DNA of 64,000 nt, from the NCBI GenBank assembly GCA_027487575.1, contig JAIYDJ010000008.1, positions 1 through 64,000 of the forward strand, written 5' to 3'. Below the pieces are notes generated by a model. That model saw only the letters and a list, made by a program, of their open reading frames with translations, did no database searches and was not told where the DNA came from. Within the stretch, counting starts at the first letter, position 1, and the number at the start of each line of letters is the position of its first letter. This stretch comes from Rhodobacter sp. GTDB lineage: Bacteria > Pseudomonadota > Alphaproteobacteria > Rhodobacterales > Rhodobacteraceae. Below, in pieces: positions 43,410-52,123 of the stretch. Both the position numbers and the translations under genes were made by a program.

Positions 43410-44990
43410 ATGACCGAAGGCTATGACTACCTTATCATCGGCGGCGGCTCGGCGGGCTGCGTGCTGGCAGCGCGGCTGTCCGAGGACCCGGCGGCGAAGG
43501 TTCTGCTGCTGGAGGCGGGGGGGCGCGACCGTCATCCGTTCTACCACCTGCCCGCCGGTTTCGCCAAGATGACCAAGGGCATCGGCAGCTGGGGTTGGCA
43601 CACCGTGCCGCAGCGCCACATGAACGGCATGGTGATCCGCTACACCCAGGCCCGCGTGATCGGCGGCGGTTCCAGCATCAACGCGCAGATCTACACGCGC
43701 GGCAACGCGCAGGACTATGACGAATGGCGGCAGCTTGGCTGCCCCGGCTGGTCTTACGAGGATGTGCTGCCCTACTTCCGCAAGGCCGAGGACAACGACA
43801 CGCACGACAACCGCTATCACGGCAAGGGCGGCCCGCTTGGCGTAAGCCAGCCCCGCGCGCCGCTGCCGATCTGCGAGGCGTGGTTTGCCGCCGCCGCCCA
43901 GATGGGCATCCCCCGCAACATGGACATGACCGGCGAGGTGCAGGACGGCGTGGGTTACTATCAGTTGACCCAGCGGAACTTTCGCCGGTCGTCCGCGTCG
44001 ACCGCCTATCTTGGCCCGGCGCGGGGGCGGGCGAACCTGACGGTCCGCACCGGGGCGCACGTCTTGCGCATCGTGGTGGAGAAAGGCCGCGCCGTGGGGG
44101 TGGAAACGCCCGACGGGGTGATCCGCGCGCAACAGGTGATCCTGTCTTCGGGCGCCATCGGCTCGCCCCGCCTGCTGCAACTGTCGGGGATCGGCCCGGC
44201 GGATCACCTGCGCGAGCACGGCATCCCGGTGGTGCTGGATCAGCCGGGGGTGGGGTCGAACCTGCAGGATCACCTTGACCTGTTCGTCATCGCCGAATGC
44301 ACCGGCCCGCACACCTATGACCGCTTTGCCAAGCCGCATCTGTCGGTGCTGGCGGGGTTGCAGTACCTGCTGACCCGGCGCGGTCCCGTCGCCTCGTCCT
44401 TGTTCGAGACCGGCGGTTTCTGGTACGCCGACCGCGACGCCCGCTCCCCCGATATCCAGTTCCACCTCGGCCTCGGGTCCGGGATCGAGGCCGGGGTCGC
44501 GGCCATGCCGCAAGGCGGGGTCACGCTCAATTCGGCCTACCTGCGTCCCCGGTCGCGCGGCACGGTCCGGCTGGCCGGCGCAGACCCCAAGGCCGCACCC
44601 TTGATCGACCCGAATTACTGGGAAGACCCGCATGACCGCGACATGTCGATCCGGGGTCTGAAGCTGGCGCGCGAGATGATGCGGCAGTCCGCGCTGAAAC
44701 CCTATGTCCTTGCTGAACGCCTGCCGGGGCCGGACATCCGCACCGATCAGGACTATTTCGACTATGCCTGCAGGCATTCGAAAACCGACCATCATCCCGC
44801 CGGGACCTGCCGCATGGGCAGCGACCCCGAGGCCGTGGTGGATGCGCAATTGCGCTTCAACGGGATTGATGGCCTGCGGGTGGTCGACGCTTCGGTGATG
44901 CCGCGCGTCGTGTCGTCGAACACCAATGCCGCCACCATCATGATCGCCGAAAAAGCCGCCGACATGATCCGCACCGGAGCGACCAGATGA
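43410..44990 (+). CDS. GMC-family oxidoreductase, choline dehydrogenase-like
   Basis: A 526-residue FAD enzyme. It has N-terminal GGGSAGCVLAARLSEDP (about 11-27), the GMC signature GGGSSINAQIYTRGN, and C-terminal HHPAGTCRMGSDPEAVVD with VVDASVMPRVVSSNTNA. It resembles BetA-type alcohol dehydrogenases; the substrate is not certain. It starts 108 nt behind the SDR and overlaps the Dabb gene by 4 nt. It is the second GMC enzyme of the same gene run and belongs to a different branch from the first. Confidence 0.9.
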   Translation: MTEGYDYLIIGGGSAGCVLAARLSEDPAAKVLLLEAGGRDRHPFYHLPAGFAKMTKGIGSWGWHTVPQRHMNGMVIRYTQARVIGGGSSINAQIYTRGNAQDYDEWRQLGCPGWSYEDVLPYFRKAEDNDTHDNRYHGKGGPLGVSQPRAPLPICEAWFAAAAQMGIPRNMDMTGEVQDGVGYYQLTQRNFRRSSASTAYLGPARGRANLTVRTGAHVLRIVVEKGRAVGVETPDGVIRAQQVILSSGAIGSPRLLQLSGIGPADHLREHGIPVVLDQPGVGSNLQDHLDLFVIAECTGPHTYDRFAKPHLSVLAGLQYLLTRRGPVASSLFETGGFWYADRDARSPDIQFHLGLGSGIEAGVAAMPQGGVTLNSAYLRPRSRGTVRLAGADPKAAPLIDPNYWEDPHDRDMSIRGLKLAREMMRQSALKPYVLAERLPGPDIRTDQDYFDYACRHSKTDHHPAGTCRMGSDPEAVVDAQLRFNGIDGLRVVDASVMPRVVSSNTNAATIMIAEKAADMIRTGATR

Positions 44991-45295
44991 TCCGCCACAT
45001 CGTCCTGATGAAAGCCCGCCCCGAGGTGACGGAGTCGCAGATCGCCGCCATCTTTGCGGACCTTGCCGCGATCAAGACCCTGTTGCCGGGCGTGCTGGCC
45101 ATCCATTCCGGCCGGTCCGAAAGCCCCGAACAGATCGAACGGGGCTATATGCACGGCTTCACCGTCGATTTTGCCGACTGGCCCGCCCTTGCCGCCTATC
45201 AGGATCACCCCGACCACAAACGCGTCGGCGCGGCGCTGGTGGCGGCAGCCCAGGGCGGACTGGACGGGTTGCTTGTCTTTGATCTTGTTTGCTGA
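44987..45295 (+). CDS. Dabb (stress-responsive alpha/beta-barrel) family protein
   Basis: A 102-residue protein with the family pattern MIRHIVLMKARPEVTE, YMHGFTVDFADWPALAAYQ and DHPDHKRV. Dabb proteins are small dimers; some act as cyclases or isomerases, most are of unknown function. Overlaps the GMC stop by 4 nt and is followed 10 nt later by the DUF993 gene. Confidence 0.88.
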   Translation: MIRHIVLMKARPEVTESQIAAIFADLAAIKTLLPGVLAIHSGRSESPEQIERGYMHGFTVDFADWPALAAYQDHPDHKRVGAALVAAAQGGLDGLLVFDLVC

Positions 45296-45304
45296 GGTGC
45301 CGCG

Positions 45305-46474
45305 ATGCTGATCCTGCCAACCGAAGACGGCCGGCTTGAACCCTACCGGCTGACCGGCACGCCCCTTGTGCCCCGCGCGCCAAAGATCGCGCTGACCCGC
45401 ACCGCCTTTGCCGCGGCCCATGTGATCAGCGATCCGTTGCGCGAGCGCAGCCCCTGGGATGGACGCCCGGCGGTGGACTGGGACGCGACATTGGCGTTTC
45501 GCGCGCAGCTTTGGGATCAGGGGCTGGGGCTGGCCGAGGCGATGGATACCGCACAGCGGGGAATGGGGGTCGACTGGCCTACCGCGCTGGAGCTGATCGG
45601 GCGCACGATGCGGGCGGCGCAGGCCCACCCGCTGCGCCCGCGCGTCGCCTGCGGGGCGGGGACGGACCATCTGACGCCCGACGCGCTGACCAGCGCGGAT
45701 GCCATCGCCGCCGCCTACGAAACGCAGGCCGAAGCGATCGAGGCTGCGGGGGGGCAACTGATCCTGATGGCCAGCCGCGCCTTTACCGCCATCGGGGCAG
45801 GTCCGGACACCTATCGCGCCGTCTATCGCCGCCTGATCGACGGGGCGCGGCAGCCGGTGATCCTGCACTGGCTGGGCGCGATGTTCGATCCCTCGCTGGC
45901 GGGCTACTGGGGATCGCAGGATGTTGCCGTGGCATCGGATTTTGTGCTGTCGCTGATCGCGGAAAATCCGGGCAAGGTGGACGGCATCAAGATTTCCCTT
46001 CTGGATCAGTCGCATGAAGAGGCGTTTCGCGCGCGGTTGCCTGCGGGCGTGCGGCTTTATACCGGAGATGATTTCAACTATGCGCCGCTGATCGAGGGCG
46101 ACGGGACGCATCACTCGCATGCCCTGCTGGGCATTTTCGCCGCGATCGCGCCCGCGGCATCGCAGGCGCTGGAGGCGTTGGCCTTGGGGGACCGCGCCAC
46201 CTATCACCGGCTTCTGGCACCGACCGTGCCGCTGAGCCGCGAGATCTTTCGCGCGCCGACGCGGTTCTACAAGGCCGGGATCGCCTGCATCGCCTGGCTG
46301 AACGGCCATCAGCGGCATTTCATCATGCCCGCCGGGTTCCAGTCCGCCCGCGACATCACCCATTACGCCGCCCTGTTCCGCCTCGCCGATGCGGCGGGAC
46401 TGCTGGCCCGCCCGGACCTTGCCGAGGCGCGGATGGCGCACCTTCTGGCGTTGCATGGGGTGGAACAGGTCTGA
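45305..46474 (+). CDS. DUF993-family protein (TIM-barrel, dihydrodipicolinate-synthase-like)
   Basis: A 389-residue protein I recognise as DUF993, a TIM-barrel family distantly like DapA/NanA aldolases. A lysine candidate lies in VDGIKISLLDQ. Such proteins recur beside Gfo/Idh/MocA dehydrogenases and sugar importers, which suggests an aldolase or hydrolase step, but no member's reaction is known to me. GAGGTG precedes the ATG. The LacI gene begins 4 nt after its stop. Confidence 0.8.
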   Translation: MLILPTEDGRLEPYRLTGTPLVPRAPKIALTRTAFAAAHVISDPLRERSPWDGRPAVDWDATLAFRAQLWDQGLGLAEAMDTAQRGMGVDWPTALELIGRTMRAAQAHPLRPRVACGAGTDHLTPDALTSADAIAAAYETQAEAIEAAGGQLILMASRAFTAIGAGPDTYRAVYRRLIDGARQPVILHWLGAMFDPSLAGYWGSQDVAVASDFVLSLIAENPGKVDGIKISLLDQSHEEAFRARLPAGVRLYTGDDFNYAPLIEGDGTHHSHALLGIFAAIAPAASQALEALALGDRATYHRLLAPTVPLSREIFRAPTRFYKAGIACIAWLNGHQRHFIMPAGFQSARDITHYAALFRLADAAGLLARPDLAEARMAHLLALHGVEQV

Positions 46475-46477
46475 CAG

Positions 46478-47497
46478 ATGCACCGCAGGCCGACGATCAT
46501 CGATGTGGCAAACCGTGCGGGCGTGTCGAAATCGACCGTCAGTCTGGTGCTGCAGAACAGCCCCCTCGTGCGGTCCAACACGCGCGAGGATGTCCGGCGC
46601 GCGATGGTGGAACTTGGCTATGTCTACAACCGGTCGGCTGCGCAATTGCGCCAGTCTAACACCGGGCTGATCGGGTTGGTGATCAACGATCTGCGCAACC
46701 CGTTCTTCACGGAGTTTGCGACCTCGGTGCAAATGGCGCTTTCGGCCAAGGGGTTTGCCACGGTGCTGGCCAACACCGACGAAGACCCCGCCCTGCAGGC
46801 GCAGGTCGTCTCGGCGATGCTGGAACACGGGGTTGCGGCCTTGGTGCTGTCGCCGGCCTATGGCGAAGTAGACGCGACCTTCGAGGCGATCGCGCGCGCC
46901 AACGTGCCCACGATGCAGGTGTTGCGGCGGGCCGTGCCCGATGTGGCACGCTTTCCTTTCGCTGTGCCGGACTATCAGGCGGGCAGCCGCCTTGCGACGG
47001 ATCACCTCTTGCAGTCGGGTGCGCGGCGCATCGCCTTTATCGGCGGGGTGTCCGGGCGGGAAGTGACCGAACAGCGGATGGCAGGATATCTGGCGGCCCT
47101 CGCGGGGGCGGGGATGGAACCGTTGCACCTGCCGGGTCGTCCTGGCCGCGCCTTTGGTCGTGAAGCGGCCCTGCGGATGGCGGCAGAACACCCCGGCGTC
47201 GACGCGGTGTTGTGCTTCAACGATCTGGTGGCATTGGGCATCCTGTCGGGTTGCGCCGAGATCGGGCGCAGGGTCGGCCCCGACATCAAGGTCGTGGGCT
47301 TTGACGACATCGAGGAATGCGCGCAGGCTTGGCCGCCGCTGAGTTCGGTGCGCTGCGATATCGCGGCACTGGGCCGTCTGGTGGCCGGGACCGTCCTACG
47401 CTGGCTGGAAACCGGCGAACGGCCCCCGCAGGAAATGGTTACGCCCGTCGATCTGGTGATCCGCACATCCAGCCGGGGCGTTGCGCTGTCCGCGTAA
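46478..47497 (+). CDS. LacI-family transcriptional regulator
   Basis: A 339-residue repressor. The N-terminal helix-turn-helix is TIIDVANRAGVSKSTVSLVL (6-25) with the hinge TREDVRRAMVELGYV, followed by a periplasmic-binding-protein-like sensor domain starting at TGLIGLVINDLRNPFF. It is the last gene of the run, so it is probably made from the operon it controls. The candidate operator is TGGATCGTTCCA at 30387-30398. Confidence 0.92.
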   Translation: MHRRPTIIDVANRAGVSKSTVSLVLQNSPLVRSNTREDVRRAMVELGYVYNRSAAQLRQSNTGLIGLVINDLRNPFFTEFATSVQMALSAKGFATVLANTDEDPALQAQVVSAMLEHGVAALVLSPAYGEVDATFEAIARANVPTMQVLRRAVPDVARFPFAVPDYQAGSRLATDHLLQSGARRIAFIGGVSGREVTEQRMAGYLAALAGAGMEPLHLPGRPGRAFGREAALRMAAEHPGVDAVLCFNDLVALGILSGCAEIGRRVGPDIKVVGFDDIEECAQAWPPLSSVRCDIAALGRLVAGTVLRWLETGERPPQEMVTPVDLVIRTSSRGVALSA

Positions 47498-47525
47498 CGT
47501 CCGGTCGGGACAGCCGGGCCGGACG
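47498..47525. terminator. Inverted repeat in the convergent intergenic region
   Basis: CGTCCGG (47498-47504) and CCGGACG (47519-47525) are perfect 7-bp arms around 14 nt, directly after the LacI stop and followed by GTGTTT. It fits a shared terminator between the LacI and convergent monooxygenase genes. The T tract is short. Confidence 0.45.
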
Positions 47526-47540
47526 GTGTTTCGGTCCAGC

Positions 47541-48128
47541 CTATCGGTTTGGCAGGTCGCGCGGGGCCTGCGCCCGGTCGTGCTGACCATAGTCGCGTCT
47601 GATCCGGTAGACGGCGGCCTGAGCCAGCCCGGCGGTGGCAAGCCCTGCGTCCAGCAGCGGCGCGGTCGCGGCCGATCCCGATCCCGCAGCAAGCGCGATG
47701 AACCGGCCCGCGGTGTTCACGCTTTCAAAGGCCGCAAAGCCGGGCAGGTTGATCTGGGTCGCGCCGTACAGGGCAATGACATGCGGGGCATCCGTCAGGG
47801 TCAGCGCCGCGCCACGGGCAGGCGATGTCGCCGGTTCATGGTGCCAGACCCGTTCGCCCACCCTGATCCGGTAATCCGCAAAGTGGACATGCCGCCCGGC
47901 GGTCTGCGATGTGCGGTGGACCGGGTCGTTTCGCCATTTCACGATGTCGTCTTCGCTGTTCCACAATTGGTGCGACAGCAGAAGGTCGGCGTCCGACAGC
48001 GAGGCGTACCGGTCCAGAAACGCCAGTCCGGCATGGCGCGCAAGCACGGGTTTCAACCGCGCGACATGTTCGAAGTAGTGCGGCAGGTGGCCCGGCAGGG
48101 GGCGCACTTCGAAGAACAGGGCATGCAT
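47541..48128 (-). CDS. Antibiotic biosynthesis monooxygenase (ABM)-like protein
   Basis: A 195-residue protein. The N-terminal half (MHALFFEVRPLPGHLPHY, YASLSDADLLLSHQLW, WRNDPVHRTSQTAGR) matches the ABM ferredoxin-like fold. The C-terminal half (about residues 110-195) is a second alpha/beta stretch, possibly a degenerate second copy. No substrate can be inferred. GAAAGGA lies about 11 nt before the ATG. The gene is monocistronic or co-transcribed with the reductase 118 nt upstream. Confidence 0.7.
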   Translation of the reverse strand: MHALFFEVRPLPGHLPHYFEHVARLKPVLARHAGLAFLDRYASLSDADLLLSHQLWNSEDDIVKWRNDPVHRTSQTAGRHVHFADYRIRVGERVWHHEPATSPARGAALTLTDAPHVIALYGATQINLPGFAAFESVNTAGRFIALAAGSGSAATAPLLDAGLATAGLAQAAVYRIRRDYGQHDRAQAPRDLPNR

Positions 48129-48246
48129 CTTGCGGTAGTCCTTTCAAACGGCCGATGGTCGGCATCGCAGGGTATTGCCGTTGACCGGGGACTGCAATTT
48201 GAACGGGGCCGGGCCGCAAGACCGCGCCGGACACCCGGCCCAGGAC

Positions 48247-49218
48247 TCAGCGCCCGTGCGGTTGATGATAGTCCAGTACCGGGTTGATCGGGATGATGCG
48301 GTGCGGGTTCAGCGTGTCGTGGCTGTAATGATAATGCCGCACGATATGGTCGAACCAGACCGTCTCGGCGACGCCTGGCCACTGGTATAGCGCGCGCGTG
48401 TAGGCCCAGAGGTGCGGATAATCGATCAGACGCCTGCGGTTGCACTTGAAATGCAGGTGATAGACCGGATCGAACCGGATCAGGGTGGTGAACAGCCGCC
48501 AGTCGGCTTCGGTCACGGCGTCGCCCGCCAAGTAGCGGCTAGACGCCAAGCGGGCCTCAAGCCAGTCCAGCCCGGAAAACACCTCCCGCACCGCGTCGTC
48601 ATAGGCGTCCTGGGTGGTTGCAAAGCCTGCGCGATAGACGCCGTTGTTGACCTGTGCATAGACGCGGTCGTTCACCTGTTCGATGGCGTCCCGCTGCCCG
48701 ACCGGCCAGTAGTCCTGCGCGTTGCCCGTCAGGCCGTCGAAGGCCGAGTTGAACATCCGGATGATCTCGGCGGATTCGTTGCTGACGATGGTCTGGCGTT
48801 CCGTGTCCCACAGGACGGGGACAGTGACGCGGCCCGACACGTCCGGCTTCGCACGGGTATAGATGTCGCGCAAGAAGGAGAGCCCGAACAGGCCATCCCC
48901 GGTTGCGCCCGGAAAGTCCGTCGAAAATGTCCAGCCGTCCGACAGCATGTCCGGATGCACCACGGATACGCCGATGTGCGGCGCTAGACCCTTCAGCGTG
49001 CGAAAGATCAGCGTGCGGTGCGCCCACGGACAGGCGTAAGAGACGTACAGGTGATACCGACCCGACTGCGCGGGAAATCCGCCGTCCCCCGAAGGTCCGG
49101 CGTTGCCATCGGGCGTGACCCAGTTGCGGAACCGCGACGTGTCGCGTTCGAACTTGCCGCCCGTCTTGCGCGTGTCGTACCACGTGTCGTGCCATTGGCC
49201 GTCGACCAGATATCCCAT
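48247..49218 (-). CDS. Glutathionyl-hydroquinone reductase (omega-like glutathione S-transferase, YqjG type)
   Basis: A 323-residue enzyme. The catalytic Cys63 lies in YACPWAHR, the motif of S-glutathionyl-(chloro)hydroquinone reductases. Residues WSVVHP-type region and the C-terminal all-helical domain with YARAL/YTRALYQWPGV follow. It reduces glutathionyl-hydroquinones with glutathione. I start at MGYLVDGQWH rather than an upstream ATG, which would add 23 unrelated residues. Confidence 0.9.
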   Translation of the reverse strand: MGYLVDGQWHDTWYDTRKTGGKFERDTSRFRNWVTPDGNAGPSGDGGFPAQSGRYHLYVSYACPWAHRTLIFRTLKGLAPHIGVSVVHPDMLSDGWTFSTDFPGATGDGLFGLSFLRDIYTRAKPDVSGRVTVPVLWDTERQTIVSNESAEIIRMFNSAFDGLTGNAQDYWPVGQRDAIEQVNDRVYAQVNNGVYRAGFATTQDAYDDAVREVFSGLDWLEARLASSRYLAGDAVTEADWRLFTTLIRFDPVYHLHFKCNRRRLIDYPHLWAYTRALYQWPGVAETVWFDHIVRHYHYSHDTLNPHRIIPINPVLDYHQPHGR

Positions 49219-49362
49219 CCTGAACCCTTCCGTGTCTTTCGACTGATCTACGGGGTTCCTGCTGTCAGGCAACGCCGATGTGCGCACAGCACCCTGCGCA
49301 AAGCTGAAGGGAAGTGCGGGCCTGCCGACCCTGCCCGCCGCAGGACGCAGCGCACGGTTCCG

Positions 49363-49536
49363 TCACGGGGCGGCCTTCTTCGGTGGCCGTGCGGGTGCAG
49401 CGGGGGCCTGCTTTTGCGGGTTCAGCGCGTCAAAGGCCTCGGGGCTGTGCGCCGATCCTTCGTGATCGCCCTGCGCATTCCGGCGATCTGTGGGCGGGGT
49501 GCGCTTTTCCGCTGCCTGTTTGGGTTGATTGGCCAT
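49363..49536 (-). CDS. Small basic, proline/alanine-rich protein, 57 aa
   Basis: A 57-residue frame starting MANQPKQAAEKRTPP and ending PPKKAAP, preceded by AAGGGAAG about 6 nt before the ATG. It is hydrophilic and low in complexity, with codon use like its neighbours, and lacks a membrane segment. No family is recognised. It lies between the reductase and the SpoIIAA-like gene on the same strand. Confidence 0.55.
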   Translation of the reverse strand: MANQPKQAAEKRTPPTDRRNAQGDHEGSAHSPEAFDALNPQKQAPAAPARPPKKAAP

Positions 49537-49586
49537 AGCCGACTTCCCTTCGTCAAAAACCGCGGGCGCAGGGCGCCCTGCGGTGG

Positions 49587-49979
49587 TCAGATGACCGGAT
49601 TGGCCCCGACAAAACTCCAGGCGGCGCGTTCTTCCGACCGATTGAAGGTGCGGGCATCGGTGGGGATGACCTTGTCCATCACGCGGATCATGGTGGTGGC
49701 TGCCGCAGGCGCACCGACAACGGCATACCTGTCAACCTTGACCAGCGACCTGAATTGCGACGTGAAGGTTTCCATGTCCAGCCCGGCGCCGGTATCCAGC
49801 CCTTCGTAGTCGTCAAACACCAGCAGCATCGACACGGTGGAAAATGCGTCGAATGCATCGTTCATCGTGGCACCCATCGACTTCATGTCCTCGGCCGCGA
49901 CTTCCCCGCTGATCCGGAACGCAAAAACGGCGGGGTTGTCGGTGGGAATCCGGGATATCGTTCCGCCGGGCATCCGCAT
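49587..49979 (-). CDS. SpoIIAA-like protein (STAS/SpoIIAA-like family)
   Basis: A 130-residue single-domain protein: ISGEVAAEDMKSM, MLLVFDDYEGLD, VDRYAVVGAP and the C-terminal RSEERAAWSFV are characteristic of the SpoIIAA-like family (formerly a DUF), whose members have the STAS-like fold and may bind membranes or lipids. No anti-anti-sigma function is shown. Its ATG overlaps the stop of a small membrane protein (TGATG). Confidence 0.85.
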   Translation of the reverse strand: MRMPGGTISRIPTDNPAVFAFRISGEVAAEDMKSMGATMNDAFDAFSTVSMLLVFDDYEGLDTGAGLDMETFTSQFRSLVKVDRYAVVGAPAAATTMIRVMDKVIPTDARTFNRSEERAAWSFVGANPVI

Positions 49980-50152
49980 CAGAGGCGCACTTCGGACGAA
50001 CCAGCGGAACCGGGATTCCCGGTGGAACTGCCGTCCCGGCGCGGCGCCGATCCATGCAGGCGCGCGGAGGCGGCGCTGGCACTGGTAAGGCCAAGCAGGC
50101 AGATCGCAAGCAGGCCCCCGAAAACGACCAGGGCGGGAAGAACGTGGTCCAT
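49979..50152 (-). CDS. Small membrane or secreted protein, 57 aa, coupled to the SpoIIAA-like gene
   Basis: A 57-residue frame, MDHVLPALVVFGG at the N-terminus with one hydrophobic segment (about 5-22) ending in TSASAASA, then a Ser/Gly-rich tail. It is either a single-pass anchor or a signal peptide with a short secreted tail. AAGGACAC lies upstream of the ATG. Its stop overlaps the next start (TGATG), which suggests translational coupling and supports it as real. Confidence 0.6.
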   Translation of the reverse strand: MDHVLPALVVFGGLLAICLLGLTSASAASARLHGSAPRRDGSSTGNPGSAGSSEVRL

Positions 50153-50236
50153 GGTGATGTGTCCTTGGTTGGATGTCCGTTATCGTGCCCTTTAAACCCG
50201 CCTCCCGGCGCTTTGTTCCGCCGTCGGATGCGCCGC

Positions 50237-52123
50237 TCAGTTGCGGGGGGCAAGACGATAGGCGACAACCTGATCGGCCACCTGCGGCCTCAGAATCGAG
50301 TTTCCGCCGGCCACGAACACCACGTAGTCGACGCCTTCATGCGTGAACACCGCCGGTATCGCGACCGATGGCGCCTCGACCAGATCCGACCAAAGCTCGG
50401 CCCCGGTCGCCGCGTCCAGCGCCCGCACGCGGGCATCCATCGATGCGCCGATGAACACAACGCCCCCCGCGGTCACGACCGGGCCGCCGAGCGTGGGCGA
50501 GCCCCACCGCGCCAGTCCGTAGAAACCCCACTGTTGTGCCCGGCCGAACGGCACCTCGTAAAGCCGCTCACCGGTGGCCAGGTCGAAGGCCGAAAACGTA
50601 CCATAGGGCGGTTCCCAGCAGGGCAGGCCCAAGGTGTTTCGCCATTCGCGCAACTCGATTCCATAGGGTGCGCCTTCCTGCGGGTAGAACCCCGCCTCGT
50701 TGCCGCTGCCCGTGTCGCTGCTGTCGTAGGCGTCGCGCGGAATCAGGCGGATGACCTGCACGACCCGCATCGAATTGAGATACAGAATGCCGGTGCGCGG
50801 ATCGACCGACGCCCCGCCCCAGTTGTTCGCCCCCGCCGTGCCGGGATACATGAACGTTCCCTGCTCGGAGGGCGGCGTGTAGATGCCCTCGTACCGGTAG
50901 GTCTGGCGTTCGCGCGAACACTGACCACCACTGACCAGATCCGCCAGACCCCAGACATCGGGCATCCGGGAGGGGTCGTTGGTGGGCGGCGGCGTCATCG
51001 CAAAGGGCTGGGTCGGGGCTGCGACCTCGCCTTGCGCGTCGCTGGGTGGCACCGCGCGATCCTCGATGGGAAACAGCGGTTCGCCCGTCTCGCGGTTCAG
51101 GACGAAAATGAACCCCATCTTCGTCGTCTGGACCAGCGCGGGGATGGTCTGCCCGTCGCGGGTGATGTCGACCAGCGTGGGGGCCGAGGCGATGTCATAG
51201 TCCCAGATGTCGTGCCGGACCAGTTGGCGGCTCCACCTTACGTTGCCGGTCGCGACCTCGACCGCCGTGACCGAGGTGGCCAGCGGGATCGGATCCAGCC
51301 GGTTGCCGCCCCAGTAGTTCGGACTGGGCGACGACACGGGCAGATAGACCAGCCCCAGATCGGGATCGGCGGACATCGACGTCCAGATGTTCGATGTGCC
51401 GGTGCGGGCGACCAGTTCATCGGGGATCATCGACAACTCCCAGTTCAGCGCGCCGGTGCGGGCGTCGATGGCCAGAAGGTTTCCCGGAGGGGCCACCGCA
51501 TATTCCCAGTCCTTTCCGGCCCATCCCAGCATCAGGGTATCCCCGACGACAGTGGGGGGTTGCAGCAGCGAGAACGGAAACCTGGCGTTGACCGTGTTCC
51601 ACTGGTTGACGTTCAACACGCCGCCTTCGGCGAAATCGGTGCAAGGCAGGCCCGTGTCTGCGTCGACGGCGTGCAATTCGGCGTCCATCGTGCCAATGAA
51701 GACCCGCTTTTCGCAGACACCCTCCTGCCCGCTTTCCCAATAGGCCACGCCACGGTTCTTCAGTCCGGGCTGGGTCAGGGCCTCAAGCCGCGACTGGCTG
51801 TCATAAGCCCAGCGTTGCGTACCGGTTGCGGGGTCCAGCGCCAGGATGCGGTAGAACGGCGTCCCGAGGTACAGCGTGCCGTTGGCATAGATGGGCGTGG
51901 CGGACCAGACCGTTTCGGGCAGATCCCCCGATCCGTCGGACACATCTCCGGTGTGCACCTCCCAGGCGCGTTCCAGATCGGCGACGTTGCCGGGGTTGAA
52001 GCTTTCGACATCGGCAAACTTGGTGGCGGCCAGATCGCCGTTGAAGGTTGGCCAGGCGGGCTGGTCGGCCATTGCGCCGGCGGGAACGGACAGAGCGATC
52101 AACAGCATCAGGCGATAGGTCAT
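50237..52123 (-). CDS. PQQ-dependent dehydrogenase (membrane-glucose/quinate family), catalytic domain
   Basis: A 628-residue protein with a Sec signal (LMLLIALSVPAGAMA) and a PQQ beta-propeller beginning WPTFNGDLAATKFADV. Family features include the propeller repeats (ILALDPATGTQRWAYD, ALDAATGAELW) and NYWGGNRLDPIP. It resembles the C-terminal domain of quinoprotein glucose, quinate or shikimate dehydrogenases, periplasmic enzymes that pass electrons to ubiquinone. In those enzymes a five-helix anchor precedes the propeller in the same chain; here a separate membrane gene ends one base into this start (TGATG). No PQQ biosynthesis genes are in the window. The exact sugar or polyol is unknown. 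Confidence 0.85.
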   Translation of the reverse strand: MTYRLMLLIALSVPAGAMADQPAWPTFNGDLAATKFADVESFNPGNVADLERAWEVHTGDVSDGSGDLPETVWSATPIYANGTLYLGTPFYRILALDPATGTQRWAYDSQSRLEALTQPGLKNRGVAYWESGQEGVCEKRVFIGTMDAELHAVDADTGLPCTDFAEGGVLNVNQWNTVNARFPFSLLQPPTVVGDTLMLGWAGKDWEYAVAPPGNLLAIDARTGALNWELSMIPDELVARTGTSNIWTSMSADPDLGLVYLPVSSPSPNYWGGNRLDPIPLATSVTAVEVATGNVRWSRQLVRHDIWDYDIASAPTLVDITRDGQTIPALVQTTKMGFIFVLNRETGEPLFPIEDRAVPPSDAQGEVAAPTQPFAMTPPPTNDPSRMPDVWGLADLVSGGQCSRERQTYRYEGIYTPPSEQGTFMYPGTAGANNWGGASVDPRTGILYLNSMRVVQVIRLIPRDAYDSSDTGSGNEAGFYPQEGAPYGIELREWRNTLGLPCWEPPYGTFSAFDLATGERLYEVPFGRAQQWGFYGLARWGSPTLGGPVVTAGGVVFIGASMDARVRALDAATGAELWSDLVEAPSVAIPAVFTHEGVDYVVFVAGGNSILRPQVADQVVAYRLAPRN

